Origin: Geomonas limicola
GTDB taxonomy: Bacteria > Desulfobacterota > Desulfuromonadia > Geobacterales > Geobacteraceae
Direction: 5' to 3'
Assembly: GCF_014193675.1 (NCBI RefSeq)
Contig: NZ_BLXZ01000006.1
Location: 62,553 to 126,552 of the forward strand
DNA length: 64,000 nt
Below are positions 27,282 through 34,348 of this stretch, in pieces. Position numbers and translations under genes: made by a program. Within the stretch, counting starts at the first letter, position 1; each line of letters starts with the position of its first letter. The notes below the pieces were generated by a model, which saw only the letters and a list, made by a program, of their open reading frames with translations, was not told the DNA's origin and did no database searches.

Positions 27282-27529
27282 CGCCCTGCCTCCTTGATCA
27301 AAATCTTCATCGCCATGCTGCGGTCGACGGCTATTCTTGATTCGTCTACCTTCAAGAGCACCGGGCTGCCGTTATTGAGCATCTGCACCGTTTTCCCGAT
27401 GCGCAGTCCGAGGTCTTCGATGCGGCAATCGCATTTGCTCTTCTCGCAGCAGGAACCTCCGGAAGGGGTGATCTTGATGTCGACGATCTCTCCGTGTTCG
27501 CCGGTACTTAAAAGTCCGAGGGGTATCAT
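27278..27529 (-). CDS. Second FeoA-like protein with a cysteine-rich insert
   Basis: 83 aa. Same fold signature as FeoA (STGEHGEIVDIKI, EDLGLRIGKTVQMLNNGSPVLLKVDESRIAV), but with a Cys-rich insertion SCCEKSKCDC around residues 26-35 that normal FeoA lacks. The four or more cysteines could bind an iron-sulfur cluster or Fe(II), so it may be a sensor for FeoB activity; this is inference. A strong AAAAGGAG precedes its ATG. It is translationally coupled to feoA. Confidence 0.82.
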   Translation of the reverse strand: MIPLGLLSTGEHGEIVDIKITPSGGSCCEKSKCDCRIEDLGLRIGKTVQMLNNGSPVLLKVDESRIAVDRSMAMKILIKEAGR

Positions 27530-27759
27530 GGTTACTCCTTTTCTGGGTTGGCGTTGCGTCCTGGCTTGCGTGTGCTTGAACCGGCCGAACCGGAGCTCTC
27601 TTGGGCGCGTGCACGGGTAGCAAATACCCGAGCGCCAAAGGGCGGTGCGGAGGAAGCAGAGCGCGGGGGCGCATCTTGGCTGCCTTAATGTCTTACTTGT
27701 CTGGAGGCTGGCTGGTGTCGCCGGGCGGCGACGTGGCTGGCTGGGGCCCCGGTCGGGGA

Positions 27760-27939
27760 TTATTTGGTGAGGATCAGTTTTCCGTTGCTGGTGATGCGTA
27801 GCAGGTACTCGGCGTCGGCGTGCAGGATGATGAGCTCCTTGCCGCCGCCCATCAGGTCGGCGCTGGTGACGGTTCTAGGCTTGACTGCGTGGGCGCGTTT
27901 GGGGGCGGTGGATTGGCTCTCCCCGCTGGCGACGTTCAT
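27760..27939 (-). CDS. HemP-like hemin uptake family small protein
   Basis: 59-60 aa. C-terminal half ELIILHADAEYLLRITSNGKLILTK closely matches the HemP/HmuP pattern (IxHxGxxYxLRxTRxGKLILTK). In other bacteria HmuP helps activate haem-uptake genes; here it lies at the head of a feo operon. Two ATGs (27942, 27939); GGAGGT is better spaced for the second. The 230 bases between it and the feoA-like gene hold no gene. Confidence 0.75.
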   Translation of the reverse strand: MNVASGESQSTAPKRAHAVKPRTVTSADLMGGGKELIILHADAEYLLRITSNGKLILTK

Positions 27940-27960
27940 CATGGGACCTCCAGGTGCTGC

Positions 27961-28218
27961 TCAGTTTATAGTAGCGCGGCTGCCGCAAAGGGCGGCGCCG
28001 TCGCAGGAAAGGCAATTAAGGGGGGTGCAGTCGCTCGGGGAAGCTGCTGTGCTGCGGTCTCGATGGACCCTGGCGCCGGTAAAGATGGCCACGGCATCCC
28101 AGTCCTCGGGCGCGCTCGGCTGCTGGTCCAGGAACCACAATCCGGCGCCAGTTGCCCGGGAGGACTGCGAAACTTCGTCTACCAGGCACTCCTGACCGCT
28201 CAGCACAGCTACACGCAT
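27961..28218 (-). CDS. Cys-rich small hypothetical protein heading the feo/hemP operon
   Basis: 85 aa, no known family. C-terminal part has four cysteines as CTPLNCLSCDGAALC (about residues 64-78), a possible metal or Fe-S site. Hydrophilic, no signal peptide. The ATG at 28218 lacks a good Shine-Dalgarno. It lies between an iron-type promoter/operator (28381-28430) and hemP, so it is probably iron-regulated. Coding-like third positions support it, but it could also be a leader stretch. Confidence 0.5.
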   Translation of the reverse strand: MRVAVLSGQECLVDEVSQSSRATGAGLWFLDQQPSAPEDWDAVAIFTGARVHRDRSTAASPSDCTPLNCLSCDGAALCGSRATIN

Positions 28219-28380
28219 GGGGTATCATCCGGTGGTGATGACTTCCATTTTCAGTATAACGACGCAAGTCGAGATAGTTTGTGTGGTGTGCAGCGTGGGG
28301 TGAAACTGTTACCACTCCCCGCGCTGCATGGTCTTTAGGCGGGGCCGCAGCTTCGGGGTGTCCGGAATATGCGGTGAATA

Positions 28381-28430
28381 TGGTTTTGAAAGTTGAAATC
28401 GTTTATAGCGGCGAGTTTCGAGGAAGTCAA
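28381..28430 (-). promoter_or_regulatory. Promoter plus iron-type operator driving the feo/hemP arm
   Basis: Minus strand TTGACT (28425-28430), 17 bases, TATAAA (28402-28407), directly followed by the operator CGATTTCAACTTTCAAAACC (28382-28401). The operator overlaps the expected transcription start. The same unit, 2 mismatches different, recurs on the plus strand at 28627-28676. Confidence 0.7.
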
Positions 28431-28440
28431 GACAAAATTT

Positions 28441-28533
28441 AAACAGGGATGAACGGGATCAGGCAGGCGGGGTGTGAGGGATATAGGGGGAACGGCGGAA
28501 TCAACAGGGATGAATGGGATGAATGGGATGAGG
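28441..28533. repeat. Tandem-like repeats of GGGATGAACGGGAT type
   Basis: ACAGGGATGAACGGGAT at 28443-28459, and ACAGGGATGAATGGGATGAA with further GGGATGA units at 28504-28530. Simple imperfect repeats in the gene-free control region. Confidence 0.5.
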
Positions 28534-28626
28534 AGAACTGGGTACGGGAGACTCGGGGTAAGTTCCCCTGGGAGTCGGTGTCGCGGCGGGTGAGGCGTTC
28601 GCGCAGTTGATCATTAAAAAAAGACC

Positions 28627-28676
28627 TTGACTTTTTCAGGGGCTGCCCGTATAAACGAATTCAACTTTCAAAACCA
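28627..28676 (+). promoter_or_regulatory. Promoter plus iron-type operator driving the fur arm
   Basis: Plus strand TTGACT (28627-28632), 17 bases, TATAAA (28650-28655), then CGAATTCAACTTTCAAAACC (28656-28675). The core, from TATAAA through the operator, is almost identical to the divergent unit at 28381-28407. It implies a leader of about 210 bases before the fur-family gene. Confidence 0.7.
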
Positions 28677-28814
28677 ACCCTCCTCCCCTCGATAAGCCAG
28701 CCCCCAAAAGCCAGCCAAGAGAACGATATCGGCACCTTAACGCCCGGATGAGCTCGTCTCTGTTTGGTACTCCCCGCGTTCGTTCAGCTGCCAACTGTGT
28801 TTTTCTGCCCGTTG

Positions 28815-28836
28815 TGTGAAATTGAAATTCAAAAAT
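28815..28836. promoter_or_regulatory. Third Fur-box-like site
   Basis: GTGAAATTGAAATTCAAAAATG shares the TTGAA..TTCAA palindromic core with the two promoter-proximal operators and lies 38 bases before the fur-family start. Candidate autoregulatory site. Confidence 0.45.
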
Positions 28837-28873
28837 GCTGGCAAGGCTCCCCGCACGGCGACCAGAGGCTTCC

Positions 28874-29353
28874 ATGCAGCGTAATGCGAAAGAGATACTG
28901 AGAAGGTACCTGGCCGAGCGCGGTCTGAAGATCACTCGGCAGCGCTACATCATCCTGGAGGCCTTTATTGAACTCGGCCGTCACCTGCACGTCGACGAGT
29001 TCTACCCGATCCTCCGGGCCAAGTACCCGAAGATCGGGCACGCGACGGTCTACCGGTCGCTGAAACTCTTCGCCGAGTCCGGGATCGCCCGCGAGATCCG
29101 CTTCGGCGACGGCCTCACCCGCTACGAGCTGGTCACCGAGGTGCGCCACAACCACCTGCTCTGCACTGCCTGCGGTACCATTACCGAATTCGAGAGTGCC
29201 GGACTGGGGCAGCTGGAAGCAAGCATCGTCAAGGACTACGGCTTCAAGATTCAAAGCCTGCAGATCGAACTGCGCGGTGTCTGCAGCCAGTGCCTCGAGT
29301 CCGCACCCGGCGCGCTGGCGCGGGACACCGGTTACCAGCTTGCTGAACTATGA
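28874..29353 (+). CDS. fur: Fur-family metal-responsive repressor
   Basis: 159 aa. Winged-helix DNA-binding domain (KITRQRYIILEAF, HLHVDEFY, HATVYRSLKLFAESGI), then RHNHLLCTACG (regulatory metal site and first CxxC) and GVCSQC (second CxxC, structural zinc). Fur, Zur and PerR share these motifs; the iron-uptake neighbours on both sides favour Fur. ATG 28874 is preferred to the ATG at 28835, which sits inside the operator-like sequence and would add an arginine-rich tail. Likely autoregulated. Confidence 0.85.
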   Translation: MQRNAKEILRRYLAERGLKITRQRYIILEAFIELGRHLHVDEFYPILRAKYPKIGHATVYRSLKLFAESGIAREIRFGDGLTRYELVTEVRHNHLLCTACGTITEFESAGLGQLEASIVKDYGFKIQSLQIELRGVCSQCLESAPGALARDTGYQLAEL

Positions 29354-29359
29354 GATACA

Positions 29360-29381
29360 ACCCCGAAAAAGGGGCTTTTTA
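29360..29381 (+). terminator. Weak terminator after fur
   Basis: CCCC, GAAAAA loop, GGGG, then CTTTTT. A short 4-bp stem; probably leaky, so some transcription may continue into the SLH-porin gene. Confidence 0.4.
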
Positions 29382-29438
29382 GAACCATACCTGCAATCGG
29401 AGCCGCTTTGGCTCCTCCAACCGACTGAGGAGGGAAAG

Positions 29439-31088
29439 ATGTATATGAGGATTCGTTCGGCACTGGCTATTTCATTGTTGACGAGCGCGCTTGCTGGTGG
29501 TGCCGCCGTTGTGCAGGCCGCCGAGGCGCAGCCCGAGGCTGCTCCCCTCGCCGCCGAGCAGCACAAGGCCGCGGACCTGACGGAGATACCGGAGCAGGTC
29601 ACCAGCGAGCACTGGGCCTACCAAGAGATGGCGGACCTGGTGAAAAAGTACGCAGCGGACAAGCAGCTCCCCCAGGGGCGCAGTTGTTCCCGACGTGAAC
29701 TGGCCGAGTGTCTGATCGCCGTATTGGACCGCATCGTCGATACCTACGAGAAGGAAGGCAACCGCCTGCTTTTGAAGGATGACCTGGAGGATATCACAAG
29801 GCTGAGGCTCGCCCTCGATAACGAGCTCTCCCAGCAGCCCAACTACCTTAAAAAGCGCAAGACCATCGAGGAGATTCTTGCCTTGGTCGAGCCGGAAAGC
29901 CCGAGCTTCGTCTACAAGGTGGGCGTGAACGGCTTCCTGCGCGGCGAAGGGGCCCGCAACTATAACCTCCCCGACACCTTTAACGCCGGCCACAACGAGG
30001 GGCGCTTCCTGTACCGCGTGAAGCCCTACGCCTACTGGCACCCGACCGACTACCTCGACCTGCACCTGGAAGGGCAGGGCTACGGCTACGAGGGGAGCAG
30101 CCAGCGCTACAGCAGGTTCGGGCTCTACCAGGGCTTCATCGAGGCGCGGCTCCCCGAGCATGACTACGTCGGCGTGAAGGCCGGCCGCCAGGAGTTCGTC
30201 TACGGCAGCGCCTTCATGCAGGGCTCCGACACCGCCTTCGACGGCCTCAGCTTTGACGCGGTCCGGGTGCGCCTGAAGCCCACTGCCTCGGTCAACCTCG
30301 ACCTGTTGGGCGGCCGTTACGTGAAAGCCTTCTCCGACGTCGGCGGTAACCTCTACGGCGCCTACCTGACCTACGCACCCTCCGAGGACAGCTCGCTCGA
30401 CGTCTACTACCTGAGAGACTCCGGCGCCGAAGAGCGCCACGCCGGAGCGCACCTGGACAGCATCGGTCTGCGCAGCGTCTCCAAGGTTGGCCCCTTCGGT
30501 CTCGAGTTCGAGCCGGTGGTGCAGACCGGCCGTGCTTTTAACGAGGTAACTGGCGGCAACGACACCATCGACGCCTACGGCGGCCACCTCGACCTGACCA
30601 GCGAGGTAGAAACCTTCGGCATGAAACACCACTTCCTGGCCAGCTACGCCGTGGGCTCCGGCAGCCAGAATCCCAACCGCGAATTCCGCAACCCCAATAA
30701 CGACTCCTCCCTGGTGGGTGACATGCACGCCGTGGGTGATCTCTCCGGCATCGACGTGGGCGAGCACCACGCCTCCGGCATGCAGGTCTACAGCCTGGGC
30801 TGGGGCGTCGAACTCACCGACCAGCTGAGCTTCTCGGCCACCGCGCACAAGTTCGTCGCCTCCAGCACCGAGCCCGGGTTCAGCCACCGGATCGGCACCG
30901 AGGCCGATTTCAGCGTGAGCTACGCCTTCACCAAGGACCTCACCCTGCAGCTCTCCTACGACCACATGTTCACCGAGCGCTTCTTCCGCGACGCCTCGGG
31001 CAGCGCGGAAGACATCAAGTACTTCTACGCGATGCTCACCTTCAACATCGACAAAACCAAGAAACGCGCCGCCAAGATAGAGGGCTAA
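29439..31088 (+). CDS. SLH-domain outer membrane porin (alginate-export-like)
   Basis: 549 aa. Signal peptide (MYMRIRSALAISLLTSALAG...), then an S-layer-homology segment (EHWAYQEMADLVKKYAADKQ) followed by a coiled coil (about residues 110-160) and a C-terminal beta-barrel with alternating polar/aromatic strands, ending in YFYAMLTFNIDKTKK. This N-terminal SLH plus barrel layout is common in anaerobic Gram-negatives, where SLH anchors the porin to peptidoglycan. GAGGAGGG precedes the start. Lies between fur and the FTR1 permease, so it may pass iron or iron chelates across the outer membrane; this is inference. Confidence 0.8.
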   Translation: MYMRIRSALAISLLTSALAGGAAVVQAAEAQPEAAPLAAEQHKAADLTEIPEQVTSEHWAYQEMADLVKKYAADKQLPQGRSCSRRELAECLIAVLDRIVDTYEKEGNRLLLKDDLEDITRLRLALDNELSQQPNYLKKRKTIEEILALVEPESPSFVYKVGVNGFLRGEGARNYNLPDTFNAGHNEGRFLYRVKPYAYWHPTDYLDLHLEGQGYGYEGSSQRYSRFGLYQGFIEARLPEHDYVGVKAGRQEFVYGSAFMQGSDTAFDGLSFDAVRVRLKPTASVNLDLLGGRYVKAFSDVGGNLYGAYLTYAPSEDSSLDVYYLRDSGAEERHAGAHLDSIGLRSVSKVGPFGLEFEPVVQTGRAFNEVTGGNDTIDAYGGHLDLTSEVETFGMKHHFLASYAVGSGSQNPNREFRNPNNDSSLVGDMHAVGDLSGIDVGEHHASGMQVYSLGWGVELTDQLSFSATAHKFVASSTEPGFSHRIGTEADFSVSYAFTKDLTLQLSYDHMFTERFFRDASGSAEDIKYFYAMLTFNIDKTKKRAAKIEG

Positions 31089-31114
31089 CCGGCTCTCGAC
31101 CGTTCACGGAATGT

Positions 31115-31143
31115 TCCCCCTCCCCCTGCGGGAGGGGGAGGGA
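31115..31143. repeat. Dispersed GC-rich palindrome, family 1
   Basis: CCCCCTCCCCCTGCGGGAGGGGGAGGG in the 236-base gap before the FTR1 gene. Confidence 0.65.
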
Positions 31144-31323
31144 CCGGTCCACCTATAGGTGCGCCGGCGCTGGGAGCACTGCATCCTCCGGGTTGGTGGT
31201 CAGCTCCCGATAAACGTTCTGCCCGAACGCACGGGGCGGGGCGCACTCACTGCGTCCCGCCAACCGTAACTGCTGCACGGGCCCCAGTGGCCCCATCTGG
31301 AAACCTTAAATGCGAGGCATGTC

Positions 31324-33300
31324 ATGAAAAAAGTAGCGTCCATCGCCGTCCTGGTGACGCTGTTCGCCGCGGTACTCATTGGCTGGAGCGGGTCCGACGC
31401 CCGCGCCGCCGGTGCCAAGAAGGGAAACGGCACCGCCCTTATCGAGGAGACCGGATCCTACCTGAACCAGTCCCTGGCACTTTACAAAAAAGGGGATCTC
31501 CCCGGTGCCAAGGCCAAGGCCCAGGCGGCCTACTTCGAGGTCTACGAAAACCTCGAGGGGCTGATTCGGGTCAACGTCTCGGCACGCAAGAACATCGAGC
31601 TCGAGGAGGATTTCGTCGCCATCCGCAAGATGATCGTCGCCAAGGTTTCGGCTGACCAGTTGGAGAAGAGCATCGGCGCGTTCATGGTGAAGCTGCGGGC
31701 GGTCGGCCCGGAACTGGAAAGCGGCATCGAACTGGTCGGCGAGCCCTGCGGCGCCAAGTCTGCAGAAGATGCCACCAAGAAGGCGGGCCCGACCGGCGGC
31801 GAGAAAGCGGCACACATCGAGCCGGTCTGGCGCCAGGCTGTCGATGCCATCGAAGCCAACCTGGCAAAGGCACGGGAAACCCAGAAGAAGGGGGACGGCA
31901 AGGGCGCCGGTGACCAGGTCATCCAGGCCCAGTTCGACGACTACAAAAACAGCCTGCTCTCCACGGCGGTGCGCCGCTACGTCTCCCCTGAGCGGGATTT
32001 CGAGCACAACGCGGCCTTCAGCCAGATAGCCAAGCTGATGCGCGCCGCTGCTACGCCGGCCGAGGTCGAGACCGGTTGTGCCGCGCTGGTGCGCGCGCTC
32101 AACGAGGAACTCCCGACGCTCGGGCCGATTGACGGCGCCGTCGCCAAGGGGGATGCCGGCAAACCGGCAACGGCAAGCGGTCCCGAGAAGGACTGGAACA
32201 AGGTCTCCGGCGACCTGGTGGCCGAGGTGCAGCGGGCGATCGAGCTCTACGGCAAGGGTGACGCGACCCAGGCGGTCGCTGCAGTGCAGGACGCCTACTT
32301 CGACATCTTCGAGTCGACCGGAATGGAATCGAAGATCGGGGCGCGCGACGCAAATCTCAAAGCTGGGATCGAGGCACACTTCAGTCAGCTGGTGGGACAG
32401 TTGAAGGCAAAGGCACCGGCCGAAGCCCTTCAGGGAACCCTGGAAAACATGAAGGCCGATCTTGAGAAGGCCACCAAGTTGCTCGGCAAGGGCGGCGACT
32501 CGCCGAGGGCGCTCTTTATCTACTCACTGATGATCATCGTGCGGGAAGGTTTCGAGGCCATCCTGGTGATCACCGCGATCATCGCCTACCTGGTGAAGAG
32601 CGGCAACCGCGAGAAGCTCAAGGTCATCTACAACGCGGTCAGCTGTGCCCTGGTTTTAAGCGTCATTACCGCGGTCCTGGTGAAATGGGTCTTCAAGACC
32701 TCCGCCGCCAGCCAGGAGGCGACCGAAGGCGCCACCATGCTGCTCGCTTCGCTGGTCCTTTTCAGCGTGAGCTACTGGATCGTCTCCAAGGCCGAGGCGC
32801 AGAAGTGGTCCAGCTACCTGAAAGAGAAAGTGGGGAGCGCGCTCTCCTCAAACTCGCTGAAAGGGCTCTGGTTCGCGGCGTTCCTGGCGGTCTATCGTGA
32901 GGGGGCCGAGACGGTGCTCTTTTACCAGGCGCTGGGGGCGGATGCCGCCGGCACCGGCCTGGGGGCCATCGCCGGCGGCTTCGTGGCCGGCTGTGCGCTG
33001 CTCTTCGTCATCTACCTGGTCATGCGCCACGGCGCAATACGGCTCCCCATCCGCCCCTTCTTCCTGGCCACCGGCGGGCTGCTCTACTACCTCTCCTTCG
33101 TTTTCGCCGGCAAAGGGGTGATGGAGCTGGTTGAGGGAAAACTCTTCGTACCGTCGGCCGTCCCCTGGATGCCGACCCTTCCGGCCTTGGGGATCTACCC
33201 CTACCTGCAGACCCTCTTGCCGCAGGCTGCCCTGCTGCTGGCGGCACTTGCCGCACTTATTCTGATGGGAAAGAAACGCCCGCAGCAGGCCGGTGCCTGA
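31324..33300 (+). CDS. FTR1-family iron permease with a large periplasmic N-terminal region
   Basis: 658 aa. Signal-like N-terminus, about 390 soluble residues, then seven or so membrane helices containing the two iron-binding REXXE motifs: REGFE near residue 407 and REGAE near 525. The soluble part contains three related helical units (about 38-140, 160-265 and 290-395), each with the pattern KGDxxGAxxxxxxAYFxxYE or QFDDY and ending in an LE-rich helix. FTR1/EfeU permeases move ferric (or oxidised ferrous) iron inward. Downstream genes match the P19/FtrD systems. Confidence 0.9.
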   Translation: MKKVASIAVLVTLFAAVLIGWSGSDARAAGAKKGNGTALIEETGSYLNQSLALYKKGDLPGAKAKAQAAYFEVYENLEGLIRVNVSARKNIELEEDFVAIRKMIVAKVSADQLEKSIGAFMVKLRAVGPELESGIELVGEPCGAKSAEDATKKAGPTGGEKAAHIEPVWRQAVDAIEANLAKARETQKKGDGKGAGDQVIQAQFDDYKNSLLSTAVRRYVSPERDFEHNAAFSQIAKLMRAAATPAEVETGCAALVRALNEELPTLGPIDGAVAKGDAGKPATASGPEKDWNKVSGDLVAEVQRAIELYGKGDATQAVAAVQDAYFDIFESTGMESKIGARDANLKAGIEAHFSQLVGQLKAKAPAEALQGTLENMKADLEKATKLLGKGGDSPRALFIYSLMIIVREGFEAILVITAIIAYLVKSGNREKLKVIYNAVSCALVLSVITAVLVKWVFKTSAASQEATEGATMLLASLVLFSVSYWIVSKAEAQKWSSYLKEKVGSALSSNSLKGLWFAAFLAVYREGAETVLFYQALGADAAGTGLGAIAGGFVAGCALLFVIYLVMRHGAIRLPIRPFFLATGGLLYYLSFVFAGKGVMELVEGKLFVPSAVPWMPTLPALGIYPYLQTLLPQAALLLAALAALILMGKKRPQQAGA

Positions 33301-33390
33301 GGCAGCGATTACCGTTTTGGTACCGCCCGTACCATAGCGACAAGCATTCCGGGCAGCTGGCCCGGACACACTAACGAGGAGGAGCACACA

Positions 33391-33921
33391 ATGAAGAAGT
33401 TGCTGGCATTGAGCATCATGGTTCTGGCGTTCGCCCAGGGGGCCCTGGCGGCCGACAAACTGAAGGAATACCCGATCGGCGAGGAGAAAGAGATCAACCA
33501 TATGAAGGTGGCGGCGGTCTACCTGCGCCCCATCGACATGGAGCCGCGCGGCACCGACCTCCCGGCCTCCCAGGCTGACGTGCATCTCGAGGCCGACATC
33601 CACGCCCTGCGCGGCAATCCCAACGGCTTCGGCGCCGGCGAATGGATTCCCTACCTGACCGTGAGCTACAAGCTGGTGAACACCGACACTGGCGCCTCCA
33701 AGACCGGGACCTTTATGCCGATGGTGGCCAAGGACGGCCCGCACTACGGCAGCAACGTGAAGATGATGGGTGCGGGCAACTACAAGCTCACCTTCAGCAT
33801 CGAGCCGCCGTCCAAGCAGGGCTTCGGCCGGCACACCGACGTCTTCAGCGGCGTGGGCAAGTGGTTCCAGCCCTTCAGCGCCGAGTACAAGTTCAAGTAC
33901 GTGCCGATCAAGAAGAACTAG
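33391..33921 (+). CDS. P19/Tp34-type periplasmic high-affinity iron/copper-binding protein
   Basis: 176 aa, signal peptide MKKLLALSIMVLAFAQGALA cut before ADK. Typical P19/Tp34 beta-sandwich with conserved metal ligands: EKEINHMKVAAVYL, DMEPRG, DVHLEADIHA (Glu and His), and KDGPHYGSNVKM. Family members bind Cu and Fe in the periplasm and hand iron to an FTR1 permease. An excellent Shine-Dalgarno (GAGGAGGAG) precedes it. The hairpin terminator after it may make it more abundant than the downstream genes. Confidence 0.9.
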   Translation: MKKLLALSIMVLAFAQGALAADKLKEYPIGEEKEINHMKVAAVYLRPIDMEPRGTDLPASQADVHLEADIHALRGNPNGFGAGEWIPYLTVSYKLVNTDTGASKTGTFMPMVAKDGPHYGSNVKMMGAGNYKLTFSIEPPSKQGFGRHTDVFSGVGKWFQPFSAEYKFKYVPIKKN

Positions 33922-33949
33922 GCGGGGGTAGGGGCCCGGTAACAACCTT

Positions 33950-33990
33950 CCGGGAGGAGCCTGCGTAAGCCGCGGCTCCTCCCGGCTTTT
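33950..33990 (+). terminator. Hairpin terminator after the P19-type gene
   Basis: CCGGGAGGAGCC, a 12-base loop region, the exact complement, then CTTTTC. A partial intra-operon terminator between the P19 gene and the FtrD-like gene. Confidence 0.75.
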
Positions 33991-34020
33991 CAGTTGCCAG
34001 CGCGGGGGCGTGGCAACAAT

Positions 34021-34280
34021 ATCACCCCCTCCCTTGACGGGAGGGGGCGGGGGGGGTGGGTGAAGCTGCCATCGACAAAGAAGTGGCGCCTTCCCCCTCA
34101 CCCTGTCCCTCTCCCGCAAGGGGAGAGGGGAGCCTGTCGGTAGCTTTTCTCGTCCCCATCGCTCTTGCCGACTCTCCCTCGCCCTTCGGGAGAGGGCCGG
34201 GGTGAGGGGGCGGCCGGGGCGTCGACGTCACTTCGTGGCACCGCCCTCACCCCCACCCCTCTCCCAAAGGGCGAGGGGAG
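34021..34280. repeat. Cluster of four GC-rich palindromes, family 1
   Basis: Four units at about 34024-34058, 34087-34131, 34173-34215 and 34242-34280, each with a CCCTCTCCC/GGGAGAGGG-type stem, several flanked by CCCTCACCC or GGTGAGGG. No gene in this 428-base gap. Confidence 0.75.
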
Positions 34281-34348
34281 TACAACCACCAGCTTTTTGA
34301 TGATTTAAACCCTGCGGAGCCCTTGCCGGCGCCCGGGAGGAGAAGAGG

